Shown one piece after another: positions 17,107-26,469 of a DNA stretch of 64,000 bases. The notes below the pieces were generated by a model. The model saw only the letters and a program-made list of their open reading frames with translations. It did not search any database and had not been told where the DNA came from. The translations under genes and the position numbers were made by a program. The stretch is taken from contig NZ_SMDQ01000021.1 of the NCBI RefSeq assembly GCF_012911975.1, positions 1 through 64,000 on the forward strand, given 5' to 3'. Numbering within the stretch: the first letter of the stretch is position 1; each line of letters opens with the position of its first letter. The stretch is from Nodosilinea sp. P-1105 (lineage in GTDB: Bacteria; Cyanobacteriota; Cyanobacteriia; Phormidesmidales; Phormidesmidaceae).

Positions 17107-17437
17107 CCCAGGGCAGATAGCAACAATTTTACCTAAGGCCTCTCGGAAGCGCGATCGCAGATAACCGTGCCCTTCAATCCTAGGTTTCCGCATGCGAAAA
17201 CCTGCCAAATCAGCGCTCATGTAACATTATGTTACAGATTGGCAGGCTCGCTCTCATCTGATTTTTCGTCCTTCTGGGGGCAGCAAGAAACTCTCAAGGG
17301 TATAACTCCTAGGGGTTTGTTCGCCATTAAGGAACCAGAGGGCGGTAGAATTGAGCCAGTGAAATGCGGCTAGGCCATGAAGGCTATGTTACATTTTTCA
17401 TTGATGGCAATTATTGATATGTAGAGCTTTCCGCTTC
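17107..17437. other. Divergent promoter region between ctpA and petB
   Basis: This 331-bp gap must hold promoters for both genes. It contains the perfect palindrome at 17220-17236 and a further half-site, TGTTACA, at about 17389-17395. A run of A/T sits before petB. No other gene was recognised. Confidence 0.5.
17220..17236. promoter_or_regulatory. Perfect 8+1+8 palindrome, candidate operator
   Basis: TGTAACATTATGTTACA is a perfect palindrome around a single central base, between ctpA and petB. The form resembles a dimeric-regulator site. It is not a canonical NtcA site, because the GTA-TAC spacing is nine rather than eight. Confidence 0.5.
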
Positions 17438-18106
17438 ATGTTTACCAAGCAAGTTACCGACTCTAAGGCCTATCAGTGGTTTAACGAGCGGCTGGAAATT
17501 CAGGCTCTGGCCGATGATATTTCCAGCAAGTATGTGCCTCCCCACGTCAACATTTTTTACTGCCTGGGTGGAATCACCCTCACCTGCTTCCTGATCCAGT
17601 TCGCCACTGGGTTTGCCATGACCTTTTACTACAAACCCACGGTCACTGAAGCGTTTAGCTCTGTGCAGTACCTGATGACCGAGGTCAACTTTGGTTGGTT
17701 GATTCGGTCGATCCACCGCTGGTCCGCCAGCATGATGGTGCTGATGATGATTCTCCATGTATTTCGGGTTTATCTCACTGGGGGCTTCAAAAAGCCCCGA
17801 GAGCTTACCTGGGTAACCGGTGTAGTGCTGGCGGTGATTACGGTCACCTTTGGTGTAACCGGTTACTCTCTCCCCTGGGACCAGGTTGGATACTGGGCGG
17901 TGAAGATCGTTTCTGGTGTTCCTGGGGCTATTCCTGTGGTGGGAACTACCGTGGTGGAACTTATGCGTGGTGGCGAAGCGGTTGGTCAGGCGACCCTAAC
18001 CCGGTTCTATAGCCTGCACACGTTTGTCCTACCCTGGGCGATCGCGGTGTTTATGCTGCTGCACTTCCTGATGATTCGCAAGCAGGGTATCTCTGGTCCC
18101 TTGTAA
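17438..18106 (+). CDS. petB: Cytochrome b6
   Basis: The 222-residue protein starts at [20 protein letters not shown], the standard N-terminus; an upstream ATG at 17414 would add eight atypical residues. It has four TM helices. The heme-ligand histidines are in the [12 protein letters not shown] / LHVFRVY and [10 protein letters not shown] / [11 protein letters not shown] segments. Cys35 of the covalent heme c-n is in [12 protein letters not shown]. It is the b-heme subunit of the cytochrome b6f complex, moving electrons from plastoquinol to plastocyanin in thylakoids. petD follows after 129 bp on the same strand, so petBD is the usual dicistron. Confidence 0.98.
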   Translation: MFTKQVTDSKAYQWFNERLEIQALADDISSKYVPPHVNIFYCLGGITLTCFLIQFATGFAMTFYYKPTVTEAFSSVQYLMTEVNFGWLIRSIHRWSASMMVLMMILHVFRVYLTGGFKKPRELTWVTGVVLAVITVTFGVTGYSLPWDQVGYWAVKIVSGVPGAIPVVGTTVVELMRGGEAVGQATLTRFYSLHTFVLPWAIAVFMLLHFLMIRKQGISGPL

Positions 18107-18235
18107 GTTGACCCAACCTAGGTTGAGTTGAAGGTGCTGATGTAAGAAAGCCTGCTAGCCCTAGGGCCAATGGTTTTCTTAGGTTTGATAATTATTGGGC
18201 CTAGCCCAAGCTGGCTGTAACAGGAGAATTTTTGA

Positions 18236-18718
18236 ATGGCGACCCTTAAGAAGCCGGATCTCAGCGATCCTAAGTTAAGAGAAATGCTCAAGCAGGGTAT
18301 GGGGCATAACTACTACGGTGAGCCCGCCTGGCCCAACGATCTGCTATACATCTTCCCCGTGGTAATTTTGGGTACGATTGCTTGCTGCGTGGCCCTGGCG
18401 GTACTTGATCCCGCGATGGTGGGTGAGCCCGCTGACCCCTTTGCCACGCCGCTGGAAATTTTGCCGGAGTGGTATTTATACCCCACCTTCCAGATTCTGC
18501 GCATTGTGCCCAATAAGTTGCTGGGCATTGGCGCGATGACGGCCATTCCCCTGGGGCTAATGTTGGTTCCCTTCATTGAGAACATCAACAAGTTCCAGAA
18601 TCCTTTCCGCCGTCCTGTGGCCACTAGTGTGTTTTTGTTTGGCACAGCAGTAACCCTGTGGTTGGGCATTGGGGCTACCTTCCCGATTGACAAGTCCCTG
18701 ACTCTGGGTCTGTTTTAG
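18236..18718 (+). CDS. petD: Cytochrome b6f subunit IV
   Basis: The 160-residue protein has the standard start [15 protein letters not shown], preceded by AGGAGA. The quinol-site PEWY motif is in [17 protein letters not shown]. Three TM helices follow. It completes the cytochrome b core split between PetB and PetD. A strong Rho-independent terminator begins 23 bp after the stop, closing the petBD unit. Confidence 0.98.
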   Translation: MATLKKPDLSDPKLREMLKQGMGHNYYGEPAWPNDLLYIFPVVILGTIACCVALAVLDPAMVGEPADPFATPLEILPEWYLYPTFQILRIVPNKLLGIGAMTAIPLGLMLVPFIENINKFQNPFRRPVATSVFLFGTAVTLWLGIGATFPIDKSLTLGLF

Positions 18719-18741
18719 GACGAGCTGTTATTGTCATTGTC

Positions 18742-18780
18742 AGCCTGTGTAGATCGGCAACGGTTTACACAGGCTTTTTC
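18742..18780 (+). terminator. Rho-independent terminator of petBD
   Basis: A 10-bp perfect stem, AGCCTGTGTA with TACACAGGCT (18742-18751 and 18766-18775), is followed by TTTT. It lies just after petD. Confidence 0.9.
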
Positions 18781-19028
18781 GTGGGCAATTTTTTCGATAA
18801 GCTGAAGTTAGAGTATGCAATTTTCCGGTAATCTGACCCCTAAGGGTGTTTGTCTGCCGCAAGCCCGATTCACAGGGTTGAGTCGAGTTGGGTGTTTTGT
18901 TACCGATTGCCAACGGCCGTTATTTTGCCAGCCTAGGTATTTGAACCAGCCTATAAGCGTGTTCTAGCAATGATCCAGGGGATTGGCTAGACTCACGCCT
19001 TTGGCTGAGTTCAGCATTTACACTGCGG

Positions 19029-19514
19029 ATGTTGCTTAGATCAAAGACTCTAAAGCCCAAGGGCCAAGCCATGAGAGGCAACCCCAAACGACATGAGCAT
19101 CTACAGGTGGCCAGTCGTCTAGATGTGGTCGGTCAAGTGCAGAGTTGGTTTAAGGAGGTATGCCGTTCCCTGGATGAGGATTCAGCCTGGGTGGCTCACC
19201 ATAGCGATCGCTTGACCTTAGCCCTAACGGAAGGCTTTACCAACGCTGTGCGCCACGCCCATGCCCACCTGCCTCCCGACACCGATATCGACATTGATTT
19301 GGCCCTGTGCTGTGATCATCTAGAAATTCGCATTTGGGACCATGGGGATCCCTTTAACCCTGAAACGCTGCCGGAACCCCAGCCTGGGGAGTTATTAGAC
19401 AGCGGCTATGGTTGGTTTCTGTTGCGTCGCCTGGCCGATAAGGTCACCTATCGACGCTTGCAGGATGGGCGCAACTGCCTGTCGATCGTGACGTATGGGA
19501 AATGCACGGCCTAG
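19029..19514 (+). CDS. RsbW-like anti-sigma factor / histidine-kinase-type ATPase
   Basis: The 161-residue protein (shorter start at ATG 19071 possible) is a stand-alone GHKL ATPase domain. The N box is ALTEGFTNAVRHAHA (about 64-78), the G1 box IWDHGDPFNPE, and the G2 region GYGWFLLRRLADKV. Proteins of this HATPase_c_2 type are serine kinases that act in partner-switching on anti-anti-sigma factors. No STAS partner or PP2C phosphatase is adjacent. Its TAG stop forms part of the CTAG at the left edge of a heptamer-rich repeat. Confidence 0.85.
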   Translation: MLLRSKTLKPKGQAMRGNPKRHEHLQVASRLDVVGQVQSWFKEVCRSLDEDSAWVAHHSDRLTLALTEGFTNAVRHAHAHLPPDTDIDIDLALCCDHLEIRIWDHGDPFNPETLPEPQPGELLDSGYGWFLLRRLADKVTYRRLQDGRNCLSIVTYGKCTA

Positions 19515-19670
19515 ACTGTCTGGCAAAATATGACAACCGTTGCTGAGGGTGATAGGTAACAGGTGATAGGTAGCAGGTGTTCGGTGTCAGGTGCCAGGTG
19601 TCAGGCAGTAGACACTAACCCTTACACAGAGCGGGATTCCCTTTCTGCCTTCTGCCTTCTGCCTTTCTGG
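19511..19670 (+). repeat. Heptamer-rich repeat family F, copy F1
   Basis: The unit opens CTAGACTGTCTGGCA..ATGACAACC and TGCTGAGG. Eight heptamers of the type GGTGTCA/GGTGATA follow (19548-19603), then GTAGACAC, and three TTCTGCC heptamers (19643-19663). The matching copy is at 34654-34864. The left CTAG includes the stop codon of the upstream gene. Confidence 0.75.
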
Positions 19671-19689
19671 ACGAGGACAAGGTTTAGCT

Positions 19690-20940
19690 GTGCTTGTATC
19701 CAAGACCTCCACCTATGGCTTTGTGTTCCTGGAAGTGTTCTCCAGTGAGGGGGGGATTCAGTCCTATGTCAGGGATGTCCTACAGGCTTACCTGGCTCAG
19801 GCCGAGGCTCCCCCGGCGGATGTCTTTGTGCTGCGGGATTCTCCCACAGTGGAAAACCCCTATGACTGGGAGGATGGACCGTTCACCTTCCACTACTGCG
19901 CTACCTCCTGGGCGATGTGGGGCCGCCTGCGACTGGCCTTCACCCTGACCCGATATCTGATTCAGCAGCGCCCTCAACGTATCATCTGTGGCCACCAGCG
20001 GCTGTTAGGGCTGGTCAGCCTGTTGTGTACTGGGGCCAACATTCCCTACAGCGCCATCACCTATGGCAAGGAGGTATGGTCGCCCCTGCCCTGGTGGGAC
20101 CAGCGAGCCTTACGCCAGGCTGATCAAATTTGGGCCATTAGTCGCTACAGTCGCGATCGCGCTTGTCTGGCCAATCATCTGGACCCTCAGCGGGTGCAGC
20201 TGCTGCCCTGTGTGGTTGATGGAAATCGGTTTTGCCCGGGGCCAGCCAACCCAGCGTTAGTGGACGCCTATCACCTCAGGGATAGCCGGGTGATCATGAC
20301 GGTGGCCCGGCTTTGGTCAGGGGACAGGTATAAGGGGGTAGATGTCACCCTGCGGGCCTTACCGGCGATCGCCGAGGTGATTCCTAATATCAAATATCTG
20401 GTGATTGGCCGTGGGGATGACCAACCCCGCCTGGAGGCGTTGGCCCAGGGTCTAGGGATAGCTGACCGGGTGATCTTTGCGGGGTTTGTCCCCAACGCTG
20501 CCCTCCCCGCCCATTATCGCCTGGCCCAGGCCTATGTGATGCCCTCCCAGGAGGGGTTTGGCATTGTCTATCTAGAAGCACTCGCCTGCGGCATTCCGGT
20601 GCTTGCCGGGGACCAAGACGGCTCAGCAGACCCACTGCAAGACGGTCGCCTGGGCTGGCGCGTCCCTTACCAAGATGTCAACGCCGTTGCCACCGCATGC
20701 CTGGCCATGCTGTCCGGTCGTGATCGGCGCTGCGAGGGGGCTTGGCTACGGCAGGAAACCCTGGCGGTCTTTAGTCCCCCGGCGTTAGCCCACCGGCTGA
20801 GCCAAGCCTTGGCCCTGACGCCAGCGGTGAGCCACCCAATTCCTGGGGCCACAACCCTGGACGCTACAATAAGATGTCGTCAGCATCATTTGACTACAGA
20901 CTATCCCCAGCACAAGGGAGAGGGAGAGGACCCACCGTGA
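19690..20940 (+). CDS. Glycosyltransferase family 4
   Basis: The 416-residue protein starts at GTG 19690 with AGGACAAGG upstream. It shows the GT-B fold: an N-terminal domain with GGIQSYVRDVL and a C-terminal nucleotide-sugar domain with VARLW...KGVD, YLVIGRGDD and the E-x7-E motif SQEGFGIVYLEALACG. It would transfer a sugar from an activated donor to a polysaccharide or lipid; donor and acceptor are unknown. The stop overlaps the next start (GTGA at 20937-20940), implying translational coupling to a zinc-ribbon membrane protein. A heptamer repeat lies directly upstream and may contain or replace the native promoter. Confidence 0.88.
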   Translation: MLVSKTSTYGFVFLEVFSSEGGIQSYVRDVLQAYLAQAEAPPADVFVLRDSPTVENPYDWEDGPFTFHYCATSWAMWGRLRLAFTLTRYLIQQRPQRIICGHQRLLGLVSLLCTGANIPYSAITYGKEVWSPLPWWDQRALRQADQIWAISRYSRDRACLANHLDPQRVQLLPCVVDGNRFCPGPANPALVDAYHLRDSRVIMTVARLWSGDRYKGVDVTLRALPAIAEVIPNIKYLVIGRGDDQPRLEALAQGLGIADRVIFAGFVPNAALPAHYRLAQAYVMPSQEGFGIVYLEALACGIPVLAGDQDGSADPLQDGRLGWRVPYQDVNAVATACLAMLSGRDRRCEGAWLRQETLAVFSPPALAHRLSQALALTPAVSHPIPGATTLDATIRCRQHHLTTDYPQHKGEGEDPP

Positions 20941-21338
20941 ATCAAAATGGCTTTAAACAGATGCAGATTAATCTGTCAGGGCTTGGCTGCTGGATTGCGT
21001 TTTTTGGCGTGATCTGGCTGTTGGGTGCGGTGGGCCTAGGGTGGTTGGTCAGGTCCCTAGCGGTGTTGGTGCTGTTGATTATGCTGGCCCCGGTGTTGCT
21101 GTTTCTAGGGTTCCGGTTTTGGCTCAAGCGCAGCCTGGTCCAGGCCGACTGTCCGGTGTGTACCACGACCTTGACTGGCATTAAGGGTACCCAAACCCAG
21201 TGCCCCAACTGTGGCACCCTGCTCAAGGCCGACGGCGAAGGATTCCACCGTCTCCAAGAGGAGGGCACCATTGATGTGACGGCCGTAGATGTGACCCCCG
21301 ATCCCCCCTCAAGCCTCCCTGAAGGGGAACAACGTTAG
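20937..21338 (+). CDS. Membrane protein with C-terminal zinc ribbon
   Basis: The GTG start at 20937 overlaps the glycosyltransferase stop and has an AGGGAGAGGA ribosome site. The 133-residue product has two close TM segments (about 15-60) and then a soluble tail with CPVC and CPNC, 16 residues apart, a classic zinc ribbon. The acidic C-terminus carries no motif. Function is unknown; coupling suggests a link to the glycosyltransferase. The stop shares the tetranucleotide TTAG with the convergent gene. Confidence 0.7.
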   Translation: MNQNGFKQMQINLSGLGCWIAFFGVIWLLGAVGLGWLVRSLAVLVLLIMLAPVLLFLGFRFWLKRSLVQADCPVCTTTLTGIKGTQTQCPNCGTLLKADGEGFHRLQEEGTIDVTAVDVTPDPPSSLPEGEQR

Positions 21339-21742
21339 TCTTCGCTAATGGTCAGGGTGTAGTTTGTGGTGGTCTGGTTAGCGTTGCCGATAAAGAAGGA
21401 ATAGCTCCCTTGATTTAACAGCCCTGGGGCTCTAATCGCCCCGTTGCTATCGCTCGTGGTGTGGCACTCGCTAAAGCCCCCAGGCCCTTCAATCAGTAGG
21501 GTGAGGCCACTGTCCCCAGTGGCATTGACATGGACCGAGGCAAAATCTTGGGTGACTTGCAAAATTTGGGTGGGGTCGTTGGCTAAAAAGCCACAGCTGG
21601 ATGCCTGAGTCGGGGTAATCGAACCACTGGCTTGAACGGGTTGGTCTAGGGGGGTTTGAGCTACAGGTTGGGCCAGAGCTGCACCGCCCATCACCAACAT
21701 GGCTGTGGTGGATAGGGTTAGAAACGGCTTTAACACCTTCAT
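21335..21742 (-). CDS. Secreted protein of unknown function
   Basis: The 135-residue protein has a clear signal peptide (residues 1-24, TTAMLVMGGAALA then Q). The mature part has a Cys in SSCGFLANDP and one in FSECHTT, perhaps a disulfide. The C-terminal beta-rich pattern (GLTLLIEGPGGF, GSYSFFIGN, NYTLTISED) resembles pre-peptidase C-terminal-like domains. The likely location is periplasm or exterior. Function is not recognised. Confidence 0.65.
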   Translation of the reverse strand: MKVLKPFLTLSTTAMLVMGGAALAQPVAQTPLDQPVQASGSITPTQASSCGFLANDPTQILQVTQDFASVHVNATGDSGLTLLIEGPGGFSECHTTSDSNGAIRAPGLLNQGSYSFFIGNANQTTTNYTLTISED

Positions 21743-22085
21743 GGTTTAACCTCCTGAAACGCGGGCGGGTGGGATTGCGGCTAATGGCTAAGCTGCTCTG
21801 CCTGATTTAACCTAATCCTAGCCAGTCAGCCAGGTAACTGTGACAGTGGATGGACCAGTTTTAAAAATGCCACGGTTAATTGTTAGCAATGGTTACACTC
21901 TATCGGAAGATTTTGTGCTTTCCTGACTAACCTGGCAGAAAGCGTGCCCATAACCTGAATTGAGTGGTACAACAGGAGCTATATTTAGCCCCTTTTTCCT
22001 TAGTGCTCAGTTTAGGACTTGAGTGGGCTTGACCCTGTTGCTGTGGCATAGGCAGCGATGGTAATGAAGTTGTGAATCGTTGATT
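21743..22085. other. Intergenic between divergent genes, no feature recognised
   Basis: This 343-bp gap separates the secreted-protein gene and the RDD/pentapeptide gene, which read outward. It should hold both promoters. No repeat family, hairpin with T tract or small open frame with a ribosome site was seen. Confidence 0.4.
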
Positions 22086-24311
22086 ATGGCTCAGACCTCC
22101 CAACGGCAGCCTATTTCGGCCCAGGCATCCACCTCGACGGTCAAAGGCTGGCTTTCTGACCAGCGGAGCTTGGCCCTGCGACGGGTGTTGGCTTGGGGGT
22201 TGGAGGCCAGTTTGCTGGTCGGCAGTGTGGCCTTGCCCTGGGCTTTGGGGGAGGCGGTACGCCAGCGGTCTGACGCTGATGTGGTGCCCCTTAATCCTGC
22301 TGCTAGTCTGGTTCAGGGAGCGATCGCCCGGACTGTGGGCTGGTCTCGCCCAATGCTGATCACTGAAGTGCCACCTCTGACCAATTTACTTTGGTTGGGC
22401 GCTTTGGGGCTACCGGTGGTGCTGGCCGGTAGCCAAATTCACAGCTTAAGTAAAACCGGTAAAACCTGGCCCAAAGTCTGGCTGGGGCTGCAAGTGACTA
22501 CCCCAGACAGCCCGATGCCAGGGTACGGGACGACCATTAAGCGTGAGCTGAGCCGCTGGGGATTACCGACGGTGGTGGCCTATGGGCTGTGGGTCGGCAG
22601 TGGTGCTTTTCCTGCGCTCCCCTGGCTGGGGGGATTGGTTGTGGTCTGCACCCTAGCTCAAGGCATGACAGCCCTGACCAGTCGCAGTCGGCGATCGCTC
22701 CATGATCACCTGGCGGGCACTCGGGTGGTGCTGTTACGGGGAGGGCAAATCCCCCTGAAGTATCGACCTGAGCCGTCGGATTCCCCTGGCATGAATGGGG
22801 CGTCGGCCTATGGATTTGGGCCGAATGGATTTGTCACCTCCAGGGGCATGCCCCTGGTTCCCCGATCGCTGCTAACAATAACCGAAGAATATGGTGGCCT
22901 GCGGGCGATTGTGCTGGCCCCACCCGATCCAGCCTTAGGGGCGACCCAGTCCCAGGGTTGGCGACGGTATCTGAGCCTACCTGTGGTAGGAGGAACCGCC
23001 GGGGTGCTGGCCTTGGTGGCGGTGGGGGGGCTATGGTTATCCCGCGATCGCGCCCCCCAGTCCATGGCCCAGCAGCCGGACGATTTATTTTTGGCCCTGG
23101 TCGAAAACCTGAGCCAAAATGCCACCTCCTTTAGCGATCGCCAGGCGGCCGCCCTGGCCCTGGCCAGCACCCAAGATCCCCGAGCCATTACCCTGCTGGT
23201 GGATATGCTGGCCCAAACCGGTGACCCGGCCCTGCTGGATACGCTGCAACAGGCTCTGGTGACCATGGGCCTACCCGCCATCCCCCCCTTGCAGCGGCTG
23301 AACCTAGCCCTGGCCAATGATATTGTGTCCCTGCCGCCGGAACAGCAAATGATTCCCCGGTTGCGGCAGCGGACGATTAAGCGCACCCTGGCCAAAATTT
23401 TGGTGCTGCACAGCGGCAACCTGCAGGATGTGGATTTGAGCGGTACCCAATTGGGCTATGTGGTCGATAGCCCCGACGCCTTTACCCTGGTCTTAGAACA
23501 ACAGAATCTGGCTGGAGTCAGTTGGCGCAATGCCCTACTGGCGGGGGCACGGTTGCGCAAGGCTATCTTTTTTGACCCTGGACCGGATGGCCGCAAAGAC
23601 ACCTTCGACGACTGGATTACCGACTTCAGTGGTTCGGACCTGACCGAGGCTAGCCTGGTGGCGGCGGAGCTGCGGCACACCCTGTTTCGCAATACCAGCC
23701 TGTTGCGGGCTAACCTTAGCAATGCCCAGGCGGCCTATGCCAATTTTTCTGGGGCCAATGCCAGCAGCACCCGCTTTATAGCGGCAGATGTCAGTCACGG
23801 CCAATTTAAGGACACCAGTTTAGTGGGAGCTGACCTGACTAAAGCCAGGTTGGACCAGGCCAGTTTTGTTGACGCTCGCCTGCGGGAAGCGACGTTGGCC
23901 TGGGCTAGCCTCAGCAAGGCTGACCTGAGTCGTGCTGACCTGACGGATACCAACCTGATGGGGGCTCGTTTGCCAGGGGCGCGATTGGTACAGGCTGACC
24001 TCAGCTATAGCCTGCTCCAGGGGGCTGATTTAACTAACGCCAATCTCGAAAACGCTAACCTGCAAAACACAAACCTGGAAGGAGTCGTCCTCACGGGGGC
24101 TAATCTAGCTGGAGCCAACTTTGACGGGGCTCAGTTTGTTACCCCGGAACGCCCTCAGGCTGATAGTTTCATCACGACGTCTAGGGAGCCAGAGCAAGGG
24201 GAGGCCCTGACTGGGGTTGACTTCTCCCAGGTCCGCAACCTGCGGGGCGATCAGTTAACGTATATCTGCCTGCAAGGGGGGCTACATCCGTCCTGTGGTG
24301 CAGGGTTTTAG
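22086..24311 (+). CDS. RDD-domain membrane protein fused to pentapeptide repeats
   Basis: The ATG at 22086 is chosen over an in-frame TTG two codons earlier. The 741-residue protein has an RDD-type membrane domain (about 20-215, with RRSLHDHLAGTRVV), a TM near 300, and a HEAT-like helical block (about 335-420). A long run of pentapeptide repeats follows (about 440-690), with units such as ADLSR, ADLTD, ANLEN, ANLQN, LQGAD. The C-terminus reads GVDFSQVRNLRGDQLTYICLQ. RDD proteins are membrane proteins of varied transport-related roles; pentapeptide solenoids bind partners. The combined role is unknown. Confidence 0.82.
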   Translation: MAQTSQRQPISAQASTSTVKGWLSDQRSLALRRVLAWGLEASLLVGSVALPWALGEAVRQRSDADVVPLNPAASLVQGAIARTVGWSRPMLITEVPPLTNLLWLGALGLPVVLAGSQIHSLSKTGKTWPKVWLGLQVTTPDSPMPGYGTTIKRELSRWGLPTVVAYGLWVGSGAFPALPWLGGLVVVCTLAQGMTALTSRSRRSLHDHLAGTRVVLLRGGQIPLKYRPEPSDSPGMNGASAYGFGPNGFVTSRGMPLVPRSLLTITEEYGGLRAIVLAPPDPALGATQSQGWRRYLSLPVVGGTAGVLALVAVGGLWLSRDRAPQSMAQQPDDLFLALVENLSQNATSFSDRQAAALALASTQDPRAITLLVDMLAQTGDPALLDTLQQALVTMGLPAIPPLQRLNLALANDIVSLPPEQQMIPRLRQRTIKRTLAKILVLHSGNLQDVDLSGTQLGYVVDSPDAFTLVLEQQNLAGVSWRNALLAGARLRKAIFFDPGPDGRKDTFDDWITDFSGSDLTEASLVAAELRHTLFRNTSLLRANLSNAQAAYANFSGANASSTRFIAADVSHGQFKDTSLVGADLTKARLDQASFVDARLREATLAWASLSKADLSRADLTDTNLMGARLPGARLVQADLSYSLLQGADLTNANLENANLQNTNLEGVVLTGANLAGANFDGAQFVTPERPQADSFITTSREPEQGEALTGVDFSQVRNLRGDQLTYICLQGGLHPSCGAGF

Positions 24312-24345
24312 GGGTGAAGGGGTGGATGGGTGGATGAGAATGCAG

Positions 24346-24367
24346 GGGCAGACCCGTGTGTCTGCCC
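24346..24367. repeat. Short hairpin after the RDD/pentapeptide gene
   Basis: An 8-bp perfect stem, GGGCAGAC with GTCTGCCC, encloses a 6-nt loop. It lies 35 bp after the stop codon but lacks a T tract. Similar GGGCAGAC palindromes are common in cyanobacterial intergenic DNA. Confidence 0.5.
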
Positions 24368-24448
24368 TGTGTGTCTGTCCTGCACCGAAGAATGGGTAGA
24401 TGGGAGCTGATATCCTGAAGCAGAAACCAGCCTAATAGGTAACGGCCT

Positions 24449-24802
24449 ATGCAACGTACTCGACTTAGCACCTTAATTGATGATCTGGGTGATCAGCTTA
24501 GGCTATGGCTGATTAACCCCTGGCGCAGGATTTCCCTGGTGTTGATTAGTCTGCTGCTGGGCTACTATTTTGCGGTGGCGATCGCCGCGATCGCAGGCCA
24601 AGCGGCGGCCCAAGATGTGGTCATTTCCCTCTTTCTGGTGATTGCGGCAGAGTTTGTCAACTGGCTGGTCTATAGCCGTCGTTGGCGCGATCCTGAACTG
24701 TTGAAAAAAGTGCCCAAACCCCTGTGGGTTGACTGCATCAATAGCTTTAAGCTAGGAGCCGTCTACGCCCTGGCCGTAGAAGCCTTCAAACTAGGCAGCT
24801 AA
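24449..24802 (+). CDS. Ycf20 family protein (DUF565)
   Basis: The 117-residue protein starts QRTRLSTLIDDLGDQ and continues with PWRRISLVLISLLLGYYFA, the Ycf20/DUF565 signature. Two or three TM segments span about 28-90, followed by WVDCINSFKLGAVYALAVEAFKLG. The family is conserved in cyanobacteria and plastids; an algal relative affects non-photochemical quenching. The molecular role is unknown. Location should be the thylakoid or plasma membrane. Confidence 0.85.
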   Translation: MQRTRLSTLIDDLGDQLRLWLINPWRRISLVLISLLLGYYFAVAIAAIAGQAAAQDVVISLFLVIAAEFVNWLVYSRRWRDPELLKKVPKPLWVDCINSFKLGAVYALAVEAFKLGS

Positions 24803-24865
24803 CGTAACTTCAGTTCAGGCTCAGACAATTCTTTTTATCTAGACACATCCCTCTTCTCTCTTCCC

Positions 24866-26398
24866 CTACAGCCCCTGCTGAATGTACTGCAAAATTCCCC
24901 GGGCGATCGCCTGGGCCATCGTACTACGCCAGGCCGGGTCAGCTAGGCGGGGAGCATCCTGGGCACCGGTAACAAAGCCCACCTCCACCAGGGCGGCTGG
25001 CATGGTGGTATGGCGCAGTACATAAAACCGGGCCTGCTTGACACCGCGATCGTTCATGCCGGTGGCCGCCAACATACTGGATTGGAGGGCCGTTGCCAGC
25101 CGCCGCCCCGATTCAGAGGCAAAATAAGTTTCAACCCCGTTCACATCTGGCCTGGACATACTGATGGCGTTGGCATGGATGCTAACAAATAAATGGGCAT
25201 TGGCCTGGTTGGCAATCCGAGTGCGGGTTTGTAAATCGAGGGTGCGATCGTCCCGGCGGGTCATCACCACTGTAATCCCTTGGCTTTCCAAAATTTCCGC
25301 CACTTGCAGGGAAATGGGATTGACCACTTGCTTTTCTTGCAGGCCACTAATTCCTACGGCCCCTGGATCACGCCCCCCATGGCCAGGGTCGATAGCTACC
25401 ACCACCCGGCCATTGGGCACCTGCGGCATGGTCACAGGACCACTGGGGGGTGGGGCAGGCTCAGCGAGGGGCGGTGTAGCCGGGGTTGGGGTGGCCGGAG
25501 CTGGGGTCGCCGCCGTTGGAGGGGCTTGCGCCGCCGCTGGCGCGGCAGGTGCAGCTTGGGGGGGCGGCGGCTCGTCTTGCACGCTGCTGATGGGGACTCC
25601 GCTAGGGGGCAAGACCACCACCCCGCTATTGTTTCGCAGGGCGCGCCAGTCAGGGCTGGTGGGTCCCAATTTCAGGGCAATGCGTGTGGAGGGGGGATTG
25701 GTGTCCTGCTGGGTAATGTCCCAGGTGAGAATGCTGTAGCGGTAATTGGGCAGATCTTCAGGACGCAAGGACTCGGATACAACCGTATTGGGTAGATCGA
25801 TCACCGCCATTCGATCCTCTAGCCCCTCCCCGGTGATTTGCACTGAGGGGGTCGGTGACTCGCCCCTCACCCGAATCAAAAACCCATCGCCAGTGGTGAC
25901 GACGCCCGTCAAGGTGGCGGCCGCCTCAGCGCCGGTATGGCCCTGCACCCGGTTAGCACTGGCACTAGGCGTAGGAATCGCCCCTGCCGGTGCAGCTCCA
26001 GTGCTGGAGGGAGTCGGTAGCTGCACCACCCATTGGTTAGGCCGTACTCCCTGAACTCTGACCTCCTGAGGAGCCACGGCATAGCCCTCAGATAGTTCAA
26101 TCACTAGGCGAGCGGTTCGGCTATCGAACTGCCCAGCCCGCACTTCCCGTACCGCCCCTCCTACCGCCTGGCGGGTATTGTTGCCCCCCAGCCGGGTGTC
26201 GGGCAAATCAACCACGATGCGAGTGGGGTTTGACAGCATCTGGGCCGTAGGCTGCACTCCGCTATCTGTGGTAAACACCAGTTGATTCGCCTCGGCGTCA
26301 AACCACCAGGACTGGAGGGTAGCTGCCCTGACGGGGACAGTTATGACTAAAGCACTGATGGGAGCTAGTGCGCCAGCGATGAGCCATCTCGACTCCAT
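24866..26398 (-). CDS. N-acetylmuramoyl-L-alanine amidase with AMIN domains
   Basis: The ATG at 26398 is preferred over an in-frame TTG at 26410. The 510-residue protein has a signal peptide (LVITVPVRA), two AMIN-type beta domains (about 25-120 and 160-260), and an Ala/Pro linker (about 275-330). The C-terminal Amidase_3 domain has zinc ligands in VVAIDPGHGGRDPGA, the middle Glu region QEKQV, HANA and the catalytic Glu in ALVEVGF. It cleaves the lactyl amide between MurNAc and the peptide stem in the periplasm, for septal splitting or, in filamentous forms, septal pores. AmiC is the likely subfamily. Confidence 0.92.
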   Translation of the reverse strand: MESRWLIAGALAPISALVITVPVRAATLQSWWFDAEANQLVFTTDSGVQPTAQMLSNPTRIVVDLPDTRLGGNNTRQAVGGAVREVRAGQFDSRTARLVIELSEGYAVAPQEVRVQGVRPNQWVVQLPTPSSTGAAPAGAIPTPSASANRVQGHTGAEAAATLTGVVTTGDGFLIRVRGESPTPSVQITGEGLEDRMAVIDLPNTVVSESLRPEDLPNYRYSILTWDITQQDTNPPSTRIALKLGPTSPDWRALRNNSGVVVLPPSGVPISSVQDEPPPPQAAPAAPAAAQAPPTAATPAPATPTPATPPLAEPAPPPSGPVTMPQVPNGRVVVAIDPGHGGRDPGAVGISGLQEKQVVNPISLQVAEILESQGITVVMTRRDDRTLDLQTRTRIANQANAHLFVSIHANAISMSRPDVNGVETYFASESGRRLATALQSSMLAATGMNDRGVKQARFYVLRHTTMPAALVEVGFVTGAQDAPRLADPAWRSTMAQAIARGILQYIQQGL

Positions 26399-26469
26399 AA
26401 GCACGACCAAAAAATGACCAACCGACAGTATAGCGACGGCTGGCCATTTGGTGTCATCGGTAGGGCATA

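Noticed and set aside
17107-17220. 38-residue upstream extension of CtpA
   Set aside because: It would place a charged segment before the signal peptide and cover the palindrome at 17220.
17220-17236. NtcA-binding site
   Set aside because: NtcA sites are GTA-N8-TAC. Here the spacing is nine, so I list only a generic palindrome.
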